A stretch of DNA of 9,358 nucleotides from an uncultured Oscillibacter sp. (lineage in GTDB: Bacteria > Bacillota > Clostridia > Oscillospirales > Oscillospiraceae), in contig CAJOFP010000057.1 in NCBI GenBank assembly GCA_905233795.1, forward strand, positions 2,184 to 11,541, read 5' to 3'. Position 1 is the stretch's first letter; each line of letters starts with the position of its first letter. A program made the translations under genes and the position numbers. This document shows positions 1 through 6,828 of this stretch, in pieces. Under the pieces are notes generated by a model that saw only the letters and a program-made list of their open reading frames with translations, had not been told where the DNA came from and ran no database searches.

Positions 1-1
1 G

Positions 2-655
2 GCGTTGCAGGCGTATTTTATAAAAAACGGTCCAGCGTTGCGTGAAAACCTGTGGCATATGGATCGGGAGAAAAAAATCTCAAAAGAAGATATGACGAAA
101 GGCGACGCGGGTCTGGAAGCGTTTTTAAAACAGGCTTTAAATAATTTGCTCGCGGATGAGACGTTGCGTTTGGCGACGGGCGCGGATTTGGCCGGAGAAT
201 GGGAATTTCGTATGAAATCAGGCCCGGATGAGGCGATGTCGGCCTTGGCGCGGACGCTGTGCGAAATATCGGCGCGTTTGCCGTCAGGGACGGCGGAGGA
301 GCCGTTTGGGATTGTGTTTCTTGCCGGGCCGGATCAGCCGTTAAGGGATTTTATAGAATACGCTTTGCGTCCCGAAAAACGTGACAGTGAAAATAAAGAC
401 AAAGACGCGGATATAAATAATAATATAAACGGCGATTCAGACGGGGAAAATATAACAAGTCCCGTTGAAAATGAAAATAAAAACGAGAATGAGACGGAGA
501 ATAAGAACGAGACGGAAACAAAAGTAATAAAAGAGATAAAAGAAATAAAAAATGAAAAATCGGAAGAGCAAAGATTTTATAATATTTATAATACCGGACG
601 GACGGAGACGGCGGAAGTATTGGCGTTTTATCGAATCGAACCGGAAAAAATTTAA
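2..655 (+). CDS. Unrecognised protein with Asn/Glu/Lys-rich tract, 5' end outside window
   Basis: The reading frame is open to the left edge (an Ala codon precedes the TTG at 5) and no ribosome-binding site is visible, so this is most likely the C-terminal about 217 residues of a longer protein. Counting from the TTG codon, residues 36-122 look like an alpha/beta region, with amphipathic helices and a hydrophobic strand-loop-helix GIVFLAGPDQPLRDF at 102-116. That piece faintly resembles the last glycine-rich nucleotide-binding segment of Hsp70/actin-fold ATPases, but this is a weak guess. Residues about 126-189 are low complexity, dominated by N, E, K and D (runs such as INNNIN and ENENKNENETENKN). 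A short ordered tail, AEVLAFYRIEPEKI, closes the protein, which suggests that the tract is an insertion within or between domains. It lies 76 nt upstream of the next gene on the same strand and probably belongs to the same GTPase-associated locus. I do not recognise the family. Confidence 0.75.
   Translation, partial: ALQAYFIKNGPALRENLWHMDREKKISKEDMTKGDAGLEAFLKQALNNLLADETLRLATGADLAGEWEFRMKSGPDEAMSALARTLCEISARLPSGTAEEPFGIVFLAGPDQPLRDFIEYALRPEKRDSENKDKDADINNNINGDSDGENITSPVENENKNENETENKNETETKVIKEIKEIKNEKSEEQRFYNIYNTGRTETAEVLAFYRIEPEKI
372..588 (+). repeat. Purine-rich low-complexity coding tract
   Basis: The coding strand is almost free of C here and is built from degenerate GAAAAT, GAGA, AATAAT and AAAGAAATA units. 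It encodes the Asn/Glu/Lys-rich tract at residues about 126-189 of the first gene. The 14-mer AATAATAATATAAA within it recurs at 3685-3698, where the GAP1 gene has its own Asn-rich linker. It is probably a disordered spacer that arose by slippage or short-repeat expansion. No function can be read from it. Confidence 0.7.
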
Positions 656-731
656 TTTAAATTATAATTTTATAAATAACGGATTTATATGGATAAATTG
701 ACGCCCGTTGTGGGATTATAGGGGATAAGCC

Positions 732-1394
732 ATGAAATACGAATATTGCGCGCCCGATCTGAAATATTATGCCGCCGATCTGCGTTTTGATTCTCATGGC
801 GGGGTATTGCAATGGATCAGCGGACGCGGTCAGGATGTGTTAATGCTTCGGACGCCTTACGGGGAGGACGGAAGAAATATAATGGAATCAATATGCCCGG
901 AACTGTCCGGGACGGAATTGAAACCGGGAAAATTCACGGAATTGAGAGATAAAAAATACGCCGTGAGATATATCACGGCGTTGGAACGGGTACGGGAAAA
1001 CGGCTGTTTTACGGACGGCGCGGCGCGGAGTTATACGGTTTTCGCCTGCGTCACGGAAGGGTTTGTCCGGCGCGTTTACGCGCATCGCGGCAAGTCGATC
1101 AGTTCGCCGTGCTGTCATATACCCATGTATATCACGCCCAGAGTGGAAATGATGACGCAAACCCGCGGTTTCTTTCGGAAAAGAAAAACGCCGACGGGAT
1201 ATTATAAATTTATATTTTCAGGAAAATGCGACAGTAATTACGCCGACGGTGATATAAGCTATCGGGCGGACGGGCTGGAAATTCCCGTGACGCGCCGTTT
1301 AATGGAAGCCGGGGAAGCGTATATTTATATAAAAGATATAAAAAACGGCGGGCCGGAATTTATCGCCCGGAAAAACGGAATTGAATTAGTTTAA
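732..1394 (+). CDS. Unrecognised 220-aa beta-rich protein in GTPase/GAP1 locus
   Basis: This is a complete frame. The ATG at 732 is preceded by AGGGG at 720-724, a good ribosome-binding site 7 nt away. I do not recognise the family. The protein has no signal peptide, no membrane helix and no obvious nucleotide-binding motif. It alternates short hydrophobic strands with turns, for example VLMLRTPYGED (36-46), YTVFACVTEG (101-110), GYYKFIFSG (156-164) and EAYIYIKDI (195-203), so a beta-sandwich or barrel is likely. Seven cysteines are present (6, 55, 92, 106, 127, 128, 166). The adjacent pair C127-C128 lies in SPCCHIPMYI with H129, which could bind metal, but that is only inference. The gene lies 76 nt after the first gene and 73 nt before the GTPase gene, on the same strand. 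Its job is most plausibly tied to that GTPase, as an adaptor, sensor or effector, but nothing in the sequence says which. Confidence 0.8.
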   Translation: MKYEYCAPDLKYYAADLRFDSHGGVLQWISGRGQDVLMLRTPYGEDGRNIMESICPELSGTELKPGKFTELRDKKYAVRYITALERVRENGCFTDGAARSYTVFACVTEGFVRRVYAHRGKSISSPCCHIPMYITPRVEMMTQTRGFFRKRKTPTGYYKFIFSGKCDSNYADGDISYRADGLEIPVTRRLMEAGEAYIYIKDIKNGGPEFIARKNGIELV

Positions 1395-1467
1395 TTATTA
1401 ATTTAATTTTAATTATTTTTATTTTTGTTTTTGTTTTGGAAATCGACGAAAGGCAGGATAATCGACT

Positions 1468-3123
1468 GTGAGTTATACGATGGTTTGTCCGTATTGCTTC
1501 AAAGAAATGGAGGACACGGAAGTATTATTTCGATCTGAAAAAGTCAATCTGGGCGAGTGCGATATTCTCCCGGAGGAATATGACGATTTAGCGGATTTTA
1601 TAGCCCGTTACGAGGGAGAGGATAAAGATAAGATTTTACGCGAGTATGAGGACTGGGCGTTTTTTGAGGCCGGCCCGGATGAGGAATATGAGCGTTTCTG
1701 GAAGAGATTTAACGGGACGACGGAATTTGATCCGATTGACGCGCATTTGGGCGTGGACGCGTATTTAAGAAAAGTAATTGATCCCAAAAAGCCGGAGCAT
1801 AGAAAATATTTAAAAGATCAGGGCGACGGGGATTATTTTATCTATGACGGGCAGGGCATGGCGATTCAGATTGAATTATTATCCGGGGAGAGATGCAATC
1901 GCCGGGTGTGCCGCTGGTGTCATAATCCGTTGCCGGCGAATTACGGCAAAACGGATGTAAAATTTCTGTCTGTGATTGGCATTGTCGGATCGGGTAAGAC
2001 GGTTTATTTATCGCAATTACTGCGCGGCATGGGCAATTACGCCCGCAAGGCCGGACTCGCCGCGATGGTCACGGGGCCAAGCGTGCGGAATTTCAGAAAA
2101 GACAATCCGGTGGAAGTCGGGGAGCCGCTGCCCGGTTCCACGCCCGAACAGAGATTGCAGCAGCCGTTATTTTATGAACTGGTTCGGGATTTGGGCGGCA
2201 ATCGCAAATCGACGGAAACTATAGTCATGTATGATGTCGCGGGGGAAGTGTTTAAATCGCCGCAGTTAATCATGCACTACGCGCCATTTGTCGAACACGC
2301 GGACGGCGTATTATTATTAATCGACCCGTTGCAATTCGATGTCGTGAGCAGTTTTTTATCCGACGGACAGGAGCGGGACAACCCGGCGCAGATTTTGTCT
2401 GTGATTCATAATATTATATCAAAAGGCGACCCGGATTTTAAATGCCCGATTCCGTTCGCCGTGTGCGTTTCAAAAGTCGATGAGATTTTGGATATTTTAA
2501 GCGATAATTTGCGCAATCTTTTGGCGCGTGACGTGGAAGGCGTGAAAAACGCCGCCGGTTATGAACTGGCCGAGTTTAACGCCAAAGAATATAATCCGAT
2601 TTTGAAAGAACTGACGGAATTTATAGAGACGCATAATATGGACTTGGCGAATCAAATGGAGGCGAATTATTCGCGTTACAGTTACTTCGCGTTCACCGCG
2701 CTGGGCTGTGAAGCGGAAGACGGCGTATCTGAAACGGGCGAACATTTCCGCTGTCCGGCTGGGCCTGTGATTCCAAAACGTATTGAAGAGCCTTTATTAT
2801 GGCTGTTTTACGCGCTGGGATTTATCAAATCCAATGAGCATATCGGGCCGGTATACTGTCCCGTATGCGGGAGCCGGACGTTTGAACTGCCCAAGTCGGA
2901 CCGCGTTTTGATTATATCAAAAGGCTTTATGGGGATAGGACGCCGGGAACAGGAAGTCAATCGGGGCTGTTTGAATCCCGAATGCGGACACCGTTGGTTT
3001 TTTACGGGCGAAGATGAGGAATCGAGCAATCGCAATAATAACGGCGCGTCAGGATTCTGGACAAGAAAAAATAATAACGCGCCGGATTTTATAAAATCAA
3101 GCTCCGGGAAAAATCGGGGGTGA
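1468..3123 (+). CDS. Zinc-ribbon GTPase of the DO-GTPase2 / TRAFAC-like type
   Basis: The start is GTG at 1468, with AGGA at 1455-1458 as ribosome-binding site. The 551-aa product is probably cytoplasmic. A zinc ribbon appears to form from C7-x2-C10 and C148-x2-C151, with the CRWCHNPLP context typical of this family. The P-loop GTPase core follows: Walker A G171-IVGSGK177-T178; a G3-like D256-VAG259 after strand TIVMY; an LLLLIDP strand ending at D286; a G4-like S335-KVD338; and a G5-like FTALG at 409-413. A second Cys cluster (C464-x2-C467 and C501-x4-C506) follows the GTPase domain. The last about 35 residues are Asn/Ser-rich and probably disordered. Known members of this family sit beside GAP1 proteins in predicted NTP-dependent conflict cassettes, and the next gene here is GAP1, 4 nt away. 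Only one GTPase is seen, although the family name refers to paired GTPases. The GTPase assignment is firm from the motifs. The biological role is inferred. Confidence 0.88.
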   Translation: MSYTMVCPYCFKEMEDTEVLFRSEKVNLGECDILPEEYDDLADFIARYEGEDKDKILREYEDWAFFEAGPDEEYERFWKRFNGTTEFDPIDAHLGVDAYLRKVIDPKKPEHRKYLKDQGDGDYFIYDGQGMAIQIELLSGERCNRRVCRWCHNPLPANYGKTDVKFLSVIGIVGSGKTVYLSQLLRGMGNYARKAGLAAMVTGPSVRNFRKDNPVEVGEPLPGSTPEQRLQQPLFYELVRDLGGNRKSTETIVMYDVAGEVFKSPQLIMHYAPFVEHADGVLLLIDPLQFDVVSSFLSDGQERDNPAQILSVIHNIISKGDPDFKCPIPFAVCVSKVDEILDILSDNLRNLLARDVEGVKNAAGYELAEFNAKEYNPILKELTEFIETHNMDLANQMEANYSRYSYFAFTALGCEAEDGVSETGEHFRCPAGPVIPKRIEEPLLWLFYALGFIKSNEHIGPVYCPVCGSRTFELPKSDRVLIISKGFMGIGRREQEVNRGCLNPECGHRWFFTGEDEESSNRNNNGASGFWTRKNNNAPDFIKSSSGKNRG

Positions 3124-3127
3124 CGGC

Positions 3128-3697
3128 ATGGAAATTTATCAATGCTGTTACACTCATGCCAATCGAAAGAACGGCGCCGCCGCGAGTTCGGGATGGGAGA
3201 CGGTCGCCGTATCGCCGGACGCGCCGCAAGACGCCGTTCAGGCCTGCGCCCGGATTCAGAACGCCGATTCCCCCAACCGTCCGGGACTTCTCGACGAACG
3301 CGGCAATAGATTATATTTGACTGAAATCAGCGGCGACGGCGCGTATTTATATTATATTAAAACGAAATACGGGCTTTCGGACAGTCTGGGGCGTCCCAGT
3401 ATGTTTTCACACGGATTTATATTTTCTCTGAAAGACCCGGAAATTTTATATGATCCGAATTTATTTTTGGCTCTGGATCCGCGTGATTTCAAAGACAATG
3501 AGGAAGACGCGCTCTGGTGGACAGGCCGTCCGCGCTATCGGGATTCTCTTGATTTGACGGCGGCCATGAGAATTTGCGGATTGGACGGCCCGCGTCTGGC
3601 GGTTCTGGCGCGGTGCGTATACGCTCAGATGAGCAAGGAACGCAATCCGAAGCCATTATATATTTTAATCAATAACCCGATGAAAATAATAATATAA
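3128..3697 (+). CDS. GAP1 protein, N-terminal part (GAP1-N2 and start of GAP1-M), frameshifted
   Basis: The ATG at 3128 lies 4 nt after the GTPase stop, and the GGGGG at 3116-3120 serves as ribosome-binding site, so the two genes should be translationally coupled. The first about 130 residues match the GAP1-N2 pattern as I recall it: MEIYQCCYTHA at the start, GWETVAVSPDAP (22-33), LTEISGDGAYLYYIKTKYGLSDSLGRP within 64-90, and MFSHGFIF (92-99). Residues about 155-182 (LARCVYAQMSK, then KPLYILIN) open the GAP1-M domain. The frame then meets TAA at 3695 after an abnormal tail PMKIII. The natural continuation is in another frame from 3676 onward. If one base is restored in the CCC at 3676-3678, a single 795-residue GAP1 protein ending at 5514 results. 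The product as written would lack most of GAP1-M and all of GAP1-C. GAP1 proteins are known only as predicted partners of DO-GTPases; their biochemical role is not established here. Confidence 0.82.
   Translation: MEIYQCCYTHANRKNGAAASSGWETVAVSPDAPQDAVQACARIQNADSPNRPGLLDERGNRLYLTEISGDGAYLYYIKTKYGLSDSLGRPSMFSHGFIFSLKDPEILYDPNLFLALDPRDFKDNEEDALWWTGRPRYRDSLDLTAAMRICGLDGPRLAVLARCVYAQMSKERNPKPLYILINNPMKIII
3671..3697 (+). other. Frameshift point in the GAP1 gene
   Basis: In the upstream frame the codons read AAT AAC CCG ATG AAA ATA ATA ATA TAA. If one extra C is placed in the CCC at 3676-3678, the same bases read N-N-P-D-E-N-N-N-I-N and run on into the downstream frame without a stop. The frames differ by -1. 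No X-XXY-YYZ slippery heptamer with matched tRNA re-pairing and no obvious stimulatory stem is present, so a one-base deletion, real or a homopolymer base-calling error, fits better than programmed frameshifting. Confidence 0.7.
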
Positions 3698-3759
3698 ATC
3701 CAGATATAAATGAAAATCCGGGCGGGGATTTAGATAAAAATAATAATAAAAATACGGAT
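3685..3759 (+). repeat. AAT-rich Asn/Asp linker inside GAP1
   Basis: In the downstream reading frame this tract encodes an Asn/Asp/Lys/Pro-rich stretch (for example NNNINPDINENPGG, then DKNNNKNTD). It separates KPLYILINNP of the first half from ERMALLYCVYAVLP of the second half. In GAP1 homologues as I recall them these two motifs are close together, so this segment looks like a lineage-specific insertion. It shares the 14-mer AATAATAATATAAA with the tract in the first gene of the window. Confidence 0.65.
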
Positions 3760-5514
3760 TTGGATCAGGAGCGTATGGCGCTGTTATATTGCGTTTATGC
3801 TGTTCTGCCGTCCTGTACGCGTCGGCTTTTGAATATCACGACATCAGCGAACGCGGTAAATTTGAAAAAAAATTTAATTTTCAGCGAAAACGCGCTTGAA
3901 AAAGAATACTGGTTAAATCCCAAGACCGGGGAAAATAATTTATTGACGCCCCGTATGGAACGCCGTATCGCCCGTTATGGCTATCCCGATTACGCGGTCG
4001 CCGTTCTGTTCGGCGATCCGTCGGCGTCGAATGAATTGATTTTAAAATTATCCTGCGCGTATTTATCCGGCTTGAAAACGGCGTCCGGGGATACGATACC
4101 GGAGTTCAGACGCGATACGCCGGACGGATTGATTTTATTTGATTTTATCCGGGCGGCGGATATGCTGGAAGATTATTATAATAATTTAGATAATCATATA
4201 GCGCTTGAAAAATTATGCGAATTGGCGGCGGTCGGCTTATCGGATGAGGAATTGCAAAATAATTTAAGCGCGGCGTTTCGATGCGATTTTTCTGAAACGG
4301 CGCTGGAAGCGTTCGCCGCCGCTATATTGTCGGAAATCAATCGGCGCGAAATATGGCTTTTAAAAGAAACGGAAACGGCGTTAAATAAAATAATCCCGGA
4401 CGGCGCGTTAAAAATCCAGACGGATCGTTATTGGCTGCGTAAATTATTTGACTTGCCCACGGATGAGGCGGTTGCGCGTTTAAGAGAGTTATCCGGTCTG
4501 CCCCGTGAAATGCTGGAAGCGTCGGAACGCGGACGGGAATTGTTATCGGCTTATCAGAAAATTCTGGAGCGTGAGGAATGGGATAAATTTTTAATGACCG
4601 TCGCGGAAGAGGGCGTACACGCTTTAGCGGAATATAATCGGCGTATGCGGGAGGCGTTCCCGGATGAGCAATATGAGGAGAAATTAACAGCGGCGCGGGA
4701 TCGCTTCTGGACGCTGGTGAAATTTCATAATTTTGATTTTGACGCGTATTCTGAATATACGCGCTTTCAGAATAACAGTCGGGAATGCAAGACGTTTCTG
4801 GATTATGGGCGAATCGCGGAAAATTATAAATTGAATTATGCTCAGGCAAACGCCGGAAACGCGTCCGCGAACGGGGTATTATTACGGGAATTATATGAAT
4901 TTCTGGAAAATCAAATGCTGATTTCGTCGGCGGACAAGCGCGAGGCCATGAATCATTTATATGTTTATTTGCGCCGTCAATATGAAGAGCGGGAAAATTT
5001 TCTGGATTGGATGATTATGGCGGGGAGCGCCGGTACGGAAGAATTAATCAAACGGATTAAAAATTTATATGAGGCGTCCAATACGCGTTTTCAGGCGGAG
5101 CGTATTTTAGAAGAATATCCCAAATTTTTAAACGCCTGCCGTCACGCGAAAAATACGGGTTATATTCAAAGCCATATGCCGGATTTGCTGACGGACGCCT
5201 GTAAAGAAAATGACCGTGTTGAAAATCCGGTTCCGCTGGATTTATGGTTGAAATTGGGTGAAAATCGTGGTCGGAATTGTTTTGAGCTTCTGGACGAAAC
5301 GGACGCGGAGATTTTAAATCAAGACCCGGCGCGGGTGGTTCGTGAGAGTGAATTATTAAAACAATTAACGTATCGGGAGGCCGCGCAGATTTATATTGAA
5401 CGGAAAGGCGATATTTCCAAAACAGTCCGATGGCTGGACGCGGGCCGGACTTCCGGCGGCGATCCCCAGCGCAAACCCGGTAAAAAAGGCCTGTTCGCGT
5501 TTTTGAAAAAATAA
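3760..5514 (+). CDS. GAP1 protein, C-terminal part (GAP1-M and GAP1-C), frameshifted
   Basis: The frame is open from 3676, just after an in-frame TAA at 3673. The first possible start is the TTG at 3760, which has no ribosome-binding site. The next is ATG at 3775, where AGGAG at 3767-3771 lies only 3 nt away, too close to be convincing. Together with the domain content, this says the segment is the continuation of the preceding GAP1 frame rather than an independent gene. ERMALLYCVYAVLPSCTRRLLNIT (two pieces, residues 4-27) continues the GAP1-M core. The remaining about 550 residues are mostly alpha-helical and charged, as expected of GAP1-C, and end in a basic tail KPGKKGLFAFLKK. There is no membrane segment. 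The length and helix-rich make-up fit a scaffold or effector-like partner of the upstream GTPase. If the split is real, the protein may still be made at low level from internal starts, but the locus would probably be degenerate. Confidence 0.8.
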   Translation: MDQERMALLYCVYAVLPSCTRRLLNITTSANAVNLKKNLIFSENALEKEYWLNPKTGENNLLTPRMERRIARYGYPDYAVAVLFGDPSASNELILKLSCAYLSGLKTASGDTIPEFRRDTPDGLILFDFIRAADMLEDYYNNLDNHIALEKLCELAAVGLSDEELQNNLSAAFRCDFSETALEAFAAAILSEINRREIWLLKETETALNKIIPDGALKIQTDRYWLRKLFDLPTDEAVARLRELSGLPREMLEASERGRELLSAYQKILEREEWDKFLMTVAEEGVHALAEYNRRMREAFPDEQYEEKLTAARDRFWTLVKFHNFDFDAYSEYTRFQNNSRECKTFLDYGRIAENYKLNYAQANAGNASANGVLLRELYEFLENQMLISSADKREAMNHLYVYLRRQYEERENFLDWMIMAGSAGTEELIKRIKNLYEASNTRFQAERILEEYPKFLNACRHAKNTGYIQSHMPDLLTDACKENDRVENPVPLDLWLKLGENRGRNCFELLDETDAEILNQDPARVVRESELLKQLTYREAAQIYIERKGDISKTVRWLDAGRTSGGDPQRKPGKKGLFAFLKK

Positions 5515-5580
5515 AAAAATAAAAATTTTATAAAATATTTAATTTAATATTTATTTTTAATATTTATTTATTATATTGCT

Positions 5581-5589
5581 TGATATAAT
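5581..5589 (+). promoter_or_regulatory. Candidate extended -10 promoter for the kinase-like gene
   Basis: TGATATAATG contains TG-N-TATAAT, a perfect extended -10 element (TATAAT at 5584-5589), inside the 134-bp AT-rich spacer after GAP1. There is no clear -35 hexamer, which extended -10 promoters can lack. Transcription would start near 5596 and leave a leader of about 50 nt before the ATG at 5649. TATAAT-like hexamers occur easily in such AT-rich DNA, and the TGN extension is the main support. Confidence 0.45.
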
Positions 5590-5605
5590 GAAATAAAATA
5601 AATAA

Positions 5606-5630
5606 TTTATATCATAAATTTGATTATAAA
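5606..5630 (+). promoter_or_regulatory. Imperfect inverted repeat in leader of kinase-like gene
   Basis: TTTATATCA and TGATTATAAA are near-complementary arms (one extra T on the right) around a 6-nt centre TAAATT. The element lies just downstream of the predicted transcription start and about 20 nt before the ATG. It contains ATCATAAATTT (5611-5621), which recurs at 6841-6851 in the GH3 leader. It is a possible operator for a shared regulator, but AT-rich composition raises the chance of coincidence. Confidence 0.3.
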
Positions 5631-5648
5631 ATCCGGAAGTGATACGGA

Positions 5649-6788
5649 ATGGCGCGGAGATATGGAACATCCGGCGATGAAAATTATTACAGCGAATTAT
5701 ATGAAAACGCGGTATATATACAAGAGGGCGTGACGGGAGATTACGGAAGAGACAAACGTGACGGCGGCGCGCCGATTTTGCGCAATGTCAAGACCGGCGA
5801 ACGCGTATTTCTCCGGCGTATGGGATTAAATCCAAAAGAACGCGGGGCGTATTTGCGGCGCGTACTGGAGCCGCCTCACGTTGAGGGGCTTTTATGGCCG
5901 GCGGATTTAATCCGGCTGGATGAAAAGGCGAATAAAATTTGCAATTTATTCGTCGATCATGAATATAGACCGGTAGGGACGCCGTTTGAACTGCGTCCCG
6001 GCGGTTACGCGATTGCCATGCCGGTTTTAAACGCGGATTTAATGCCGGGGGATATGAAATTCAATCAAATTAAGCCTTTGCGATGGACGGAACCGCCCAT
6101 ACAATCTATAGCCGTCCGTCTCGCCATGATTTTAGATCAATTAAATTCCGCCGGATATAATTACAACGATTTGCATCCGTCGCGTTTGATTTTCCCGCCC
6201 AGCGGACGCGTTTTATTAGATTATTCGCATTTAATTCTTCCGCGTGAGGCGCAAAGCGATTTTATATCATCCCCGCGAAATCGACAGGATTATAAAAATA
6301 ATCAAAATTTGCGTGATATACAGGATTTACGGGATTTTCAATGGAGCGATAAAAATTGGGCTGAAAAATATCCGCTTGATTTCGCGGACCCGTCTTTAAT
6401 ACAAGGGCTTATCCCCGCGCCGGACAGACAGTCGCAAAATTACAGTTTCGCCGCGTTATTATTTTATTTATTTTTCAATCGCGGCCCTTATGACGGCGGC
6501 CTGTTCGCCGGGTATCCCGACGATACGCCGTACAATCATGAAACGCGCTTGAAATATATTCTGCGTCTGCCGATTTTTATTTTTGATCCGGATGATGATT
6601 CCAACGCGCCCGGATTTTTCGCCGAGGATGATGAAATTATCACGCTCTGGTCGGAATGTCCTGAAGTATTAAAATCTTTATTTTTAAAAGCGTTGCCCCG
6701 CGCTTGCGCGGAACGGCGTGAAAAAAATATTGCCCGTCCGGAGCCGCTGGAATGGCTGGCGGCGTTTAAATCTTTGGGCTGGAAATAA
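5649..6788 (+). CDS. Divergent protein-kinase-fold protein, probable pseudokinase
   Basis: The ATG at 5649 has GGAAG at 5636-5640 upstream. The 379-aa product has no membrane helix. The kinase fold is recognised from its order of motifs. ERVFLRRM (51-58) resembles strand beta-3, but Arg56 stands where the ATP-binding Lys normally is. GYNYNDLHPSRLIF (169-182) is the catalytic loop: Asp174 is kept, but the Asn five residues on is Arg179. VLLDYS (188-193) replaces DFG, with Asp191 kept. YSFAALLFYLFFNRGPYDG (265-283) matches helix F of the C-lobe, and RPEPLEWL (363-370) is the usual C-terminal RPxxxEWL. No glycine-rich loop is clear. Residues about 204-238 are an Asn/Asp/Arg/Gln-rich insertion between DYS and helix F. 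With two or three ATP/metal-binding positions changed it may be catalytically dead or unusual. Its place after GAP1, with its own promoter, suggests a regulator of the GTPase module, by inference. Ser/Thr kinases are common partners in such cassettes. Confidence 0.72.
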   Translation: MARRYGTSGDENYYSELYENAVYIQEGVTGDYGRDKRDGGAPILRNVKTGERVFLRRMGLNPKERGAYLRRVLEPPHVEGLLWPADLIRLDEKANKICNLFVDHEYRPVGTPFELRPGGYAIAMPVLNADLMPGDMKFNQIKPLRWTEPPIQSIAVRLAMILDQLNSAGYNYNDLHPSRLIFPPSGRVLLDYSHLILPREAQSDFISSPRNRQDYKNNQNLRDIQDLRDFQWSDKNWAEKYPLDFADPSLIQGLIPAPDRQSQNYSFAALLFYLFFNRGPYDGGLFAGYPDDTPYNHETRLKYILRLPIFIFDPDDDSNAPGFFAEDDEIITLWSECPEVLKSLFLKALPRACAERREKNIARPEPLEWLAAFKSLGWK

Positions 6789-6798
6789 AATTTAAAAA

Positions 6799-6828
6799 TT
6801 GAATGAAAAATAAAATCAAATCTAAAAT
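6799..6828 (+). promoter_or_regulatory. Candidate sigma-70-type promoter for GH3 gene
   Basis: TTGAAT (6799-6804) and TAAAAT (6823-6828) are separated by 18 nt, which gives a plausible -35/-10 pair with four and five matches to consensus. Transcription would start near 6835, inside the palindrome that directly follows. The surrounding DNA is almost pure A/T, so confidence is limited. Confidence 0.4.

Noticed and set aside
663..668. TATAAT as a promoter before the 220-aa protein gene
   Set aside because: There is no -35 match at 16-18 nt upstream (it would fall in GC-containing coding DNA) and no TGN extension. It is likely chance in an AT-rich spacer.
888..1160. Minus-strand open frame inside the 220-aa protein gene
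   Set aside because: It is antisense to a gene with a good start and regular protein character. Its own product is Arg-rich and unstructured in look.
1390..1440. T-rich spacer before the GTPase gene as a terminator, plus a 10-nt direct repeat TTTAATTATT (1390-1399 and 1408-1417)
   Set aside because: The T run lacks a preceding GC stem, and the repeat is short and AT-only. Neither can be told from composition bias.
3120..3320. Overlapping plus-strand frame at the start of GAP1
   Set aside because: It gives an Arg/Pro-rich product with no family match, while the GAP1-N2 frame in the same place is well supported.
3668..3697. Programmed -1 frameshift in GAP1
   Set aside because: No canonical slippery heptamer with tRNA re-pairing in both sites and no clear downstream stem was found. 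A one-base deletion explains the data more simply.
4337..4849. 170-aa open frame on the minus strand inside GAP1
   Set aside because: It is fully antisense to the GAP1 coding region, has no ribosome-binding site of note and no recognisable domain. NCG-rich codons on the plus strand leave few stops on the reverse strand.
5515..5580. Terminator after GAP1
   Set aside because: The spacer is nearly pure A/T with no stable stem. Termination here cannot be supported.
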